Shown: piece after piece, positions 4,520-9,730 of the stretch | Layout: each line of letters begins with the position of its first letter | How positions within the stretch are numbered: position 1 is the first letter of the stretch | Source: Candidatus Bathyarchaeota archaeon | Lineage (GTDB): Archaea > Thermoproteota > Bathyarchaeia > TCS64 | Direction of reading: 5' to 3' | DNA: 9,730 nucleotides | Assembly (NCBI GenBank): GCA_030602935.1 | Contig: JAUVYU010000008.1 | Span: 1 to 9,730, forward strand | Notes under the pieces: model-generated | What the model was told of the DNA's origin: nothing | Database searches by the model: none | Seen by the model: the letters and a program-made list of their open reading frames with translations, nothing else | Translations under genes and position numbers: made by a program

Positions 4520-6481
4520 CTAGCGGACGATGTGCTGGAGGCGCTCCTCGCGGTGCTTCGGCTTCCCCATCCTGGAGAGGCCGTGGGGCTCGTTGGGGAA
4601 CCTGACCATCTCCGTGGTCCGCCCCAGCTTCTTGAGCCCGGCGAAGAGCTGCTCCCCCTGCTCCATGGGGCAGCGGTAGTCGTTCTCAGAGTGGATGATG
4701 AGCGTCGGGGTCACCATGTCCTTGATGTAGGTTATCGGCGACTTCTCCATGATCCGCTCCAGATCGTCCCAGGGGTCCTTCCCCCAGTTCAGCTCCATGG
4801 TGGGGAGGCTCATCCACCCGATGTCGCTGGTCCCGTGGAAGCTGTACCAGTTGCTGATGGACCGCATCGTCACCGCGGCCTTGTACCTATCCGTGTGGCC
4901 GATGATCCAGTTGGTCATGAAGCCCCCGTAGCTCCCGCCCAAGACCCCCAGCCTCTCCGGGTCGACGAAGTCGTAGTTCTCGACGACGTAGTCGGTGGCC
5001 TCCATGATATCCAGGTAGTCCCTCTCCCCCCAGTGGCCCGAGGCCTCGCCGCAGAACTTCTCCCCGTAGCCCGTGCTGAACCGGGGGTTTGTGTAGACCA
5101 CGGCGTAACCATAGTCGGCGAGGACCTGGAACTCGTGCTCCGCAGCGCCAAGGGTGAACCCGTAGGCCCCCCTGGGCCCGCCGTGTATCTCGATGCAGGT
5201 CGGGTACCTCTCGCCCTCCTCCATGTCTCTGGGCCTCACGATCCAGCCCTGGACCTCCGTGCCATCGCTGGCGGTGAACCAGAACTCCTCGGGCTCGACG
5301 AGCCTCAGCTTCTTCAGGAGCGCCTTGTTCATCTCGGTCCTCTTCGCCTGGCCCCCGTCGTCCAAGGTCCAGAGCTCGTAGGGCGTCATGGGATCCGAGG
5401 CGTTGAAGGCGAAGACCTTCCCGGCCTTGTCCATGGTGAAGGAGCCGACGTTCATCTTCCCCTCAGTCAGGGCCTCGACCTCTCCCTTGAGGCTCACCCT
5501 GTGGATGTGGCTGGTGCCGTGGTTGGGGAACCTGACGTAGACGTACTTCGAGTCGGGGGACCACTTGACCGAGCCTTCGCGGGCAGAGACCGTCCGGTCA
5601 AAGTCGGCGGTGAGGCACTTGGGCTTCCCTCCCTTGGCGGGCATCACCCAGAGCTGGGTCTGGTGGTACCAGACCAGGTCCGGGTCCTCAACCTCGTACC
5701 CTGTGAACGCCAGGTGCTTCCCGTTGGGGGAGTAGCCCAGCGCGCCCACGGAGCCCTGCCTCTTCAGCAGGACCTTGGGCTCCCCGCCCTTGGCTGGGAC
5801 CGTGTAGATGTACCTGAGGTACGAGTAGTCCCCGCCCTCGTCGAAGTTGCCCGTGAAGGCGACTGTCTTCCCGTCGGGTGAGAGGACCGGGGAGGTGACG
5901 TCGTACTCCCCGTCTGTGATCTGCTTGGCCTTGCCCCTCTTGGCTGGGACGGAGAAGAGGTGGGTGTATTTCCCCTCGTAGAATCCTCGGCCGTCGCCCT
6001 TGTATTTGATTCGTCGGAGGACCTTGACGTCGCTCTCCTTCCGCTTCTCTCCCTTGAAGACGGCAGAGGTGAAGTAGATGGTCTTCCCGTTGGGGGACCA
6101 GACGGAGTTCTGGACGCCGTCCTTGAGGCCGGTGATCTTCCTTGCCTCTCCGCCGTCAGTGGAGATGAGGTAGATCTGGGCCTTCTTCTTCTCCTTGTCA
6201 TCCTTCTTGTCGTCCTCGCTTGGGCGGCTCGAGGTGAAGAGGATGGTCTTCCCGTCGGGTGACCACCGGGGGTTGGAGGCGTTCTCCTTCCCGTGGGTGA
6301 ACTGCACGGGTCGCTTCTTCTTCAGGTCGAGGAGCCAGATGTGGGTGTCGTACTTGTCCTCGCCCATGTTCACCTGGGAGTAGGTGAAGAGGACCTTGGA
6401 GCCGTCGGGGGAGACCTGGGGGTCGCCGATGGGCTGCCCCGGGAAAAGGGACATAATCTTGTAGTCTTCAAGCTTTAGCAT
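4520..6481 (-). CDS. S9C family serine peptidase (acylaminoacyl-peptidase/prolyl oligopeptidase type), last residues cut by an in-frame TAG
   Basis: 653 residues to the first stop. Residues about 1-390 form a β-propeller with repeated PD40-type strands: SPDGSKVLFT (24), SPDGKTILFT (74), SPNGKTIYFT (129), SPDGKTVAFT (201), SPNGKHLAFT (251) and SPDSKYVYV (308). The repeats VPAKGGEPK/MPAKGGKPK are also present. A lysine/aspartate-rich insert lies at 87-101. The α/β-hydrolase domain (about 395-653) carries HGGPRG (433-438, oxyanion region) and a catalytic triad of Ser517 in GGSYGG, Asp601 in SENDYRCP and His633 in EPHG. It should cleave short or N-acylated peptides in the cytosol; no signal peptide is present. 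The protein stops at HIVR, but after TAG the frame continues FDRYLK and then TAA at 4499-4501. The family normally ends in -RWFDRYLK, so TAG replaces a Trp codon (TGG). The active site is intact and a seven-residue loss may be tolerated. It is the first gene of a unit with VOC. Confidence 0.93.
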   Translation of the reverse strand: MLKLEDYKIMSLFPGQPIGDPQVSPDGSKVLFTYSQVNMGEDKYDTHIWLLDLKKKRPVQFTHGKENASNPRWSPDGKTILFTSSRPSEDDKKDDKEKKKAQIYLISTDGGEARKITGLKDGVQNSVWSPNGKTIYFTSAVFKGEKRKESDVKVLRRIKYKGDGRGFYEGKYTHLFSVPAKRGKAKQITDGEYDVTSPVLSPDGKTVAFTGNFDEGGDYSYLRYIYTVPAKGGEPKVLLKRQGSVGALGYSPNGKHLAFTGYEVEDPDLVWYHQTQLWVMPAKGGKPKCLTADFDRTVSAREGSVKWSPDSKYVYVRFPNHGTSHIHRVSLKGEVEALTEGKMNVGSFTMDKAGKVFAFNASDPMTPYELWTLDDGGQAKRTEMNKALLKKLRLVEPEEFWFTASDGTEVQGWIVRPRDMEEGERYPTCIEIHGGPRGAYGFTLGAAEHEFQVLADYGYAVVYTNPRFSTGYGEKFCGEASGHWGERDYLDIMEATDYVVENYDFVDPERLGVLGGSYGGFMTNWIIGHTDRYKAAVTMRSISNWYSFHGTSDIGWMSLPTMELNWGKDPWDDLERIMEKSPITYIKDMVTPTLIIHSENDYRCPMEQGEQLFAGLKKLGRTTEMVRFPNEPHGLSRMGKPKHREERLQHIVR

Positions 6482-6510
6482 TATAATTCAAATGAGAGTA
6501 TCACTGCTTG

Positions 6511-6523
6511 CTCAAAAGATTTG
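6511..6523 (-). promoter_or_regulatory. Possible promoter element for the peptidase gene
   Basis: On the minus strand this reads CAAATCTTTTGAG. It is centred about 36 bases before the ATG at 6481, giving a leader of about 10 bases. The match to an archaeal TATA box is weak; no ribosome binding site is visible before the ATG. Confidence 0.25.
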
Positions 6524-6542
6524 GGAGAAAGAAGGGAGCGTT

Positions 6543-6650
6543 CTACTCGCTCCACTGGTGGTTCGAGAACTCTATCGTGTCCATGACCCTCTGGCTGAAG
6601 TCGCTGTCCTCGCAATCGAAGGCGTACATCACGAAGGCGAAGACATGCAT
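6543..6650 (-). CDS. Possible small protein or gene remnant, unrecognised
   Basis: An open frame from ATG 6650 to TAG 6543 encodes 35 residues rich in aromatic and acidic side chains (MHVFAFVMYAFDCEDSDF at the start, IEFSNHQWSE at the end). Nearly every codon ends in G or C, as in the real genes here, which is unlikely for intergenic DNA. The same frame stays open upstream through PRIIYPKQR, read partly inside the 3' end of the histidine kinase gene, but has no good start there. No proper ribosome binding spacing is present (AGAGG abuts the ATG). It could be a genuine small gene, or the surviving 3' end of a gene whose front was lost when the kinase gene came to lie beside it. It is not recognised as any family. 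It occupies the 206-base gap between kinase and peptidase genes; the remainder (6482-6542) looks like promoter sequence. Confidence 0.4.
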   Translation of the reverse strand: MHVFAFVMYAFDCEDSDFSQRVMDTIEFSNHQWSE

Positions 6651-6687
6651 CCTCTGCTTAGGGTAGATTATACGGGGCTCGCGCGCG

Positions 6688-8541
6688 CTAATCCAACCCT
6701 TGAGTTTGCTCCTGAGGAACAGTGCTCTCCGCCTCGGGCGCTGCCTCCACCTTCCTCTCGCCGGCACCAATAGGCAGCTTAACCGTGAACGTTGTACCGA
6801 CCCCTACCTCGGACTCGACCTCTATCCGACCCTTATGGATCTCGATCATACGCTTACAGACGGGCAGCCCCAGGCCCATACCCTTAGGCTTGGTCGTGAT
6901 GAGGGGCTTGAACAGGTTGGTCTGGGCCTCCTTGGATATCCCAACTCCAGTGTCCTCGATGCTGATATTGACTTCCCCTCCCAGGGCGTGACCTTCTATC
7001 TTGAGGTCGCCTCCCTGGGGCATCGCCTGGACGGCGTTCGTGACAAGATTCGTGAACACCCGCCTGAGGAGACCCCCATCGGCCCAGATCGTGGGAAGCC
7101 CCTCGTCGAAAGCCATGGAGAGCGTCACGTTTCCGGGGACTTCGATTGCGGGCATCATATCGTTGATAAGCGCCTCGAGGTCGACGTCGCCGAATGCGGG
7201 CACGATGGGCTTGGCATAGTCCTGGAGGTCAGACACTATCTTGTTCATGTAGTCTGTCTGTCGAGAGACCTTATCGACAAGGTCCCCTATCTGTTCAACC
7301 AGAGGCAGATCGGCTTCATCAGAGAGGCTGCCAATCCTCTTTTTGATGAAGCTCAGGCTCCCCACGATGACCTGGAGGGGGTTCCGCAGGTCGTGCCCCA
7401 CCATGGCGGCCGTCTCACCTATAGCGGCCATCCGTTCGGCGTTGCGTAGCAGCCTCGTCCTCTCCTCCACCTCCGCCTCCAGGCCGTCCAGATACCTCTT
7501 GCGCTCAGTCACATCCCGGAGGACAATTATCCTGTGGTCGACTCGACCCGACCAGGACTCGACGGGGGAGACGCTGACATCAAACGTCCGGGGGGTGCCC
7601 CCTTTGAGGAGAATGATCTCGGTGGGGCCCTCAGCCCCGTTCTCATGCAGCCCAAACTCTTCGATCAGGCTAGGCCAGAAATCACTCCTCTCCTGGAGGG
7701 ACATTGTATACGAGTCAAGCTTGGTCAGGCTCCTCGCGGAGCTGTTCATGTCGAGTATACGGTTATGGCAGTCGATGACAATCACCGCGTCATACGACTC
7801 GTCGATGATCGACTTGTAGGCATTGGGAACGACATCCCTGATGTAGAGACGATCAGGGCTGATCAAGGTGATGACGACTGCAGCCAGGTTCGCAACGAAG
7901 GGGGTCATGTTGTAGCTGTTGGGTGTCAGCCCGAACTCGAAGAGCAACTGGGAGATCCAGGGAAGGGAGATGCATAGGAGGAGAGTGTTTACTCGGGTCC
8001 TGTATAAGTTGGGGGAGTGAAAGAACACGCTGTAGACGTGAAACAGCGATAGGAGGAGAATCGCGTAGTTGCAGACCACGAGAACCCAGAAGCCATAGCC
8101 GAACTCGATCAACAGGGGGTCATAAGCGTTCCGAGGGTCGACCCGCAGGGATGTGAAGACCATCTGGTGGAGATAGTTAGTGAACAGGAAGGCCACGGCG
8201 AATAGTAGGGGGAGCCAGAGCAGAAGCTTCCTCTTAAGATCCAGTTCCTTGGTCTTCAGGAAGTCCATGACATAGAGGAGTAACGACGTCGAGGCGAGGG
8301 TGTCGCAGGCCACCTTTGTGAGGAACCAGAAGCTCTTGTACTGGAGCTCCGTGGAGACCATCCCCAGGGTATAGCTGATGCTCCAGACAGACGTGACCAA
8401 GACAAGCGCGGTGCCCGAAGTCTTACCTGAGAAGAGGCGCCTGTACAGGACGTAGACTCCGGTGGCCAACGCTAAGAACGAGGTGACCAGAAGTGGTAAC
8501 GTTTGGTTAAGAAGCTCCCCGGCCAAGCCCGCCCCCTCCAC
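6688..8541 (-). CDS. Membrane sensor histidine kinase (7TM sensor, PAS-like, HisKA, HATPase_c)
   Basis: 617 residues. Residues about 12-228 contain seven hydrophobic segments (near 14-34, 43-62, 72-92, 106-123, 149-172, 185-203 and 214-228), resembling the N-terminal 7TM domain of histidine kinases. A PAS-like domain follows (about 240-347: AYKSIIDESYDAVIVIDCHN to IIVLRDVTERK), then a short coiled coil (350-372). The HisKA dimerisation helix has phospho-acceptor His383 in GHDLRNPL. The ATPase domain has the N box (Asn498, Asn502), DTGVG at 530-534, the F box at Phe544 and GMGLGLP at 554-560. All key residues are present, so it should autophosphorylate and pass phosphate to the receiver encoded just upstream. 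The tail after 592 (GERKVEAAPEAEST) is low complexity. The start is GTG at 8541, with GAGGT nearby upstream; a TTG five codons on is an alternative. It begins 38 bases after the receiver's stop, so they form an operon. The stimulus is unknown. Confidence 0.9.
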   Translation of the reverse strand: MEGAGLAGELLNQTLPLLVTSFLALATGVYVLYRRLFSGKTSGTALVLVTSVWSISYTLGMVSTELQYKSFWFLTKVACDTLASTSLLLYVMDFLKTKELDLKRKLLLWLPLLFAVAFLFTNYLHQMVFTSLRVDPRNAYDPLLIEFGYGFWVLVVCNYAILLLSLFHVYSVFFHSPNLYRTRVNTLLLCISLPWISQLLFEFGLTPNSYNMTPFVANLAAVVITLISPDRLYIRDVVPNAYKSIIDESYDAVIVIDCHNRILDMNSSARSLTKLDSYTMSLQERSDFWPSLIEEFGLHENGAEGPTEIILLKGGTPRTFDVSVSPVESWSGRVDHRIIVLRDVTERKRYLDGLEAEVEERTRLLRNAERMAAIGETAAMVGHDLRNPLQVIVGSLSFIKKRIGSLSDEADLPLVEQIGDLVDKVSRQTDYMNKIVSDLQDYAKPIVPAFGDVDLEALINDMMPAIEVPGNVTLSMAFDEGLPTIWADGGLLRRVFTNLVTNAVQAMPQGGDLKIEGHALGGEVNISIEDTGVGISKEAQTNLFKPLITTKPKGMGLGLPVCKRMIEIHKGRIEVESEVGVGTTFTVKLPIGAGERKVEAAPEAESTVPQEQTQGLD

Positions 8542-8579
8542 CCGTGGTTACCTCACGACCTCCCCCGGGTCCGAGCGGA

Positions 8580-8957
8580 TCACGCGACCAGCTCAACGGG
8601 CAGGGCGCTCTCTACTGCTTGAAGCAGCTCTTCCTCTCCGATCGGCTTGAGCAGTATGTCGCTTACGCCTATGTTGAGGGAGTTGATGCAGTCCTGCATG
8701 TTTGCGTACTTTGTGACGAAGATAATGTTGACGTCGCCGTTCCCCTTCTTCAGCTTGAGAGCCAGTTTATCGCCCCGCAAGTCAGGGAGGACGATATCGA
8801 GGATGGCTACGTCGAATTTCAGGTCCTTGGCTTTTGCCAACGCCTCCGCCCCCGTTAAAGCAGTCTCAACGGTGTATCCACCCTCTAACAGGGTCATTTC
8901 GAAAATGTCAAGTATATCTTCGTCATCGTCGACGATCAGCACAGATCTAGGAGCCAT
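8580..8957 (-). CDS. Stand-alone CheY-like response regulator receiver
   Basis: 125 residues, a single REC domain with no output domain. Acidic pocket Asp10-Asp11-Asp12 (in LIVDDDEDIL), phospho-acceptor Asp54 (in AILDIVLPD), switch Thr82 (in FVTKY) and Lys104 (in LLKPIG) are all in place, so it should accept phosphate. The switch aromatic position near 101-102 is Ile-Leu, not Tyr/Phe. It is a cytosolic phosphate carrier or protein-binding switch; without a DNA-binding part its effect must be through a partner outside the window. The cognate kinase gene follows after 38 bases on the same strand. The ATG at 8957 fits a full-length receiver. A TATA-like element lies about 39 bases upstream. Single-domain receivers next to kinases are common in archaea. 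Confidence 0.92.
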   Translation of the reverse strand: MAPRSVLIVDDDEDILDIFEMTLLEGGYTVETALTGAEALAKAKDLKFDVAILDIVLPDLRGDKLALKLKKGNGDVNIIFVTKYANMQDCINSLNIGVSDILLKPIGEEELLQAVESALPVELVA

Positions 8958-8990
8958 GACACATCAGGCGGCTATGCGATTGAGATTCTT

Positions 8991-9000
8991 TCAAATAAAG
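8991..9000 (-). promoter_or_regulatory. TATA-like element for the receiver/kinase operon
   Basis: On the minus strand this reads CTTTATTTGA. It is centred about 39 bases before the ATG at 8957, predicting a start near 8970 and a leader of about 13 bases. It lies in a 169-base AT-rich gap (8958-9126) that otherwise shows only a T-rich tract near the DUF2207 stop. Confidence 0.4.
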
Positions 9001-9094
9001 GATTATGGACACTTGATCTTCTTCTATCAACCTGATACAGAAATTGCTGAAATTAGTCCTGAAAACCTTTACGAAGTGATAATCCAGCAGATTT

Positions 9095-9118
9095 ACTATA
9101 AAAATATACTAATTTACA
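9095..9118 (-). terminator. T-rich tract after the DUF2207 gene
   Basis: Just downstream of the stop at 9127 the minus strand is AT-rich, with a five-T run (9100-9104) inside TATATTTTTATAG. It is a plausible archaeal terminator. A distal promoter for the receiver operon is an alternative reading, as the same bases resemble a TATA box. Confidence 0.3.
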
Positions 9119-9126
9119 GTCTAGTT

Positions 9127-9730
9127 CTACCTCGCTCCTCCTCCACCGCCCCCGAATCCGCCTCCTCCCCCGAAGCCCCCGCCGCTGAAGCCACCTGAAC
9201 TCACCCTTCCGCTGGAGGGCGCGCTGGCGACGACCAGGGGGTGGAAGTAGATGGGCATCCGCCGGACGTAGTGCATCTCTGGGAGGTCGAGGTCCAACTC
9301 CCTCATCGCCCTGACCACGGCGTCGCCGACTCCCAGGGCCGTCCCGAGGACGAGCCATTCACCCCACATGGAGATGTCCGCCGGTGCGTACTTGCGGATC
9401 TGGGAGAGGTCCGAGATGTGGCGGGTGAAGGCGTCCCACTCCAGCTTCTCCCTGTAGGAGTCCCCCTTCCACCTGCCGAAGAGCTCCGGGGGATAGAACA
9501 GGGCGACGGCCGACTGGATGATCAAGGCGAAGGAGGAGACGAACGCCACCAAGGTCGTGGACCTCGCGAAGGGCACCAAAGCAAGGGCCGCTAAGGACAG
9601 GATCAGGGGGACTGCAGAGAGCGCGACGACGGGGTATAGCCTCTGCCTGCCCTGCACGACGAACTCTGAGGTGACCTTCTGGTCCACTGTGGTGGTGAGG
9701 CCCACGAGGAGGTTCCTAGCGAAGAGGGCG
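9127..9730 (-). CDS. DUF2207 family membrane protein, C-terminal part (runs off right edge)
   Basis: The frame is open to the right edge; 200 residues are visible. The GTG at 9705 is probably an internal valine. Two hydrophobic segments (LYPVVALSAVPLILSLAALA and TLVAFVSSFALIIQSAVALF, visible residues about 31-50 and 59-78) are membrane helices. They are followed by FGRWKGDSYREKLEWDAFTR, then SDLSQIRKYAPADISMWGEW and LVLGTALGVGDAVVRAM. This is the characteristic C-terminal domain of DUF2207 proteins. A low-complexity tail of Gly, Ser and Phe ends in GGFGGGGGGAR, also typical of the family. The N-terminal signal peptide and extracellular DUF2207 domain should lie beyond the edge. The family's function is unknown; it is often found as a large membrane protein, sometimes near LemA-type genes. 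The gene precedes the receiver/kinase operon on the same strand with a 169-base gap, so separate transcription is likely. Confidence 0.82.
   Translation of the reverse strand, partial: ALFARNLLVGLTTTVDQKVTSEFVVQGRQRLYPVVALSAVPLILSLAALALVPFARSTTLVAFVSSFALIIQSAVALFYPPELFGRWKGDSYREKLEWDAFTRHISDLSQIRKYAPADISMWGEWLVLGTALGVGDAVVRAMRELDLDLPEMHYVRRMPIYFHPLVVASAPSSGRVSSGGFSGGGFGGGGGFGGGGGGAR

Noticed and set aside
4520..4522. Pyrrolysine at the TAG codon
   Set aside because: TAG ends the SDR, DUF362, flavoprotein, kinase and DUF2207 genes at natural positions, so it is a normal stop in this genome. The family residue at this place is Trp, one base change from TAG.
4484..5881. Long open frame on the plus strand opposite the S9C peptidase gene
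   Set aside because: It is antisense to a gene with intact motifs. GC-rich codons with G/C third positions keep opposite frames open, and the translation is a Val/Leu/Gly/Pro-rich product with no recognisable domain.
6700..7819. Several plus-strand open frames opposite the histidine kinase
   Set aside because: They are antisense to a complete HisKA/HATPase core and have no domain signatures.
8955..9198. Plus-strand open frame through the AT-rich gap between the DUF2207 and receiver genes, giving a fairly protein-like translation
   Set aside because: It runs into both flanking genes antisense, has no promoter or ribosome site, and its codons are AT-rich, unlike real genes here. It is most likely a chance frame.
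9136..9205. Short tandem repeats encoding the Gly-rich tail
   Set aside because: Glycine-rich C-termini are normal for DUF2207 proteins; this is coding low complexity, not a CRISPR or mobile repeat.

Overview
This 9.7 kb window reads as chromosomal DNA from an uncultivated archaeon. The genes are GC-rich and favour G/C-ending codons. The short gaps between them are AT-rich and hold archaeal-type TATA elements about 25-30 bases before the likely transcription starts, with very short leaders. One regulator belongs to the FilR1-type family, which is characteristic of methanogens and relatives. A Bathyarchaeia-like or other euryarchaeal/TACK lineage is a guess; no taxonomic marker is present. No rRNA, tRNA, CRISPR array, insertion sequence or phage gene was seen.

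Left part (1-3167). A truncated zinc acylase/deacylase gene (succinylglutamate desuccinylase/aspartoacylase family) runs off the left edge on the minus strand and diverges from a plus-strand short-chain dehydrogenase. That gene converges, with a 3-base gap, on a minus-strand DUF362 gene. DUF362 diverges from a plus-strand FAD/NAD(P) ferredoxin-reductase-like flavoprotein.

Middle (3168-6687). The flavoprotein converges on a minus-strand FilR1-type regulator, with a 15-base palindrome at the junction. Behind the regulator, on the same strand, come a VOC (glyoxalase-fold) gene and a large S9C acylaminoacyl-peptidase-like gene. Each of these two carries a single-base lesion. The VOC frame is broken by a one-base loss near 4387-4390. 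The peptidase has TAG at 4520-4522 where its family normally has Trp, cutting off the last seven residues. The lesions lie about 130 bases apart, so a local sequence error and early gene decay are both possible. The gap before the regulator holds a 9-base inverted repeat abutting its TATA box and enclosing an eight-T run; it could be an operator, a terminator, or both. Upstream of the peptidase (6543-6650) is a short, coding-like stretch with no recognisable family.

Right part (6688-9730). A two-gene signalling operon on the minus strand encodes a CheY-like receiver without output domain, followed by a histidine kinase with a seven-helix membrane sensor, a PAS-like domain and a complete HisKA/HATPase core. 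Signal enters at the membrane, and phosphate should pass from His383 of the kinase to Asp54 of the receiver; the final target is not in the window. At the right edge is the C-terminal part of a DUF2207 membrane protein with a glycine-rich tail.

Overall this is a set of mostly housekeeping or accessory metabolic genes and one signal-transduction unit. I see no clear undescribed multi-gene system. The most useful leads are the two adjacent lesions, the inverted repeat before the FilR1-type gene, and the unexplained small coding segment.
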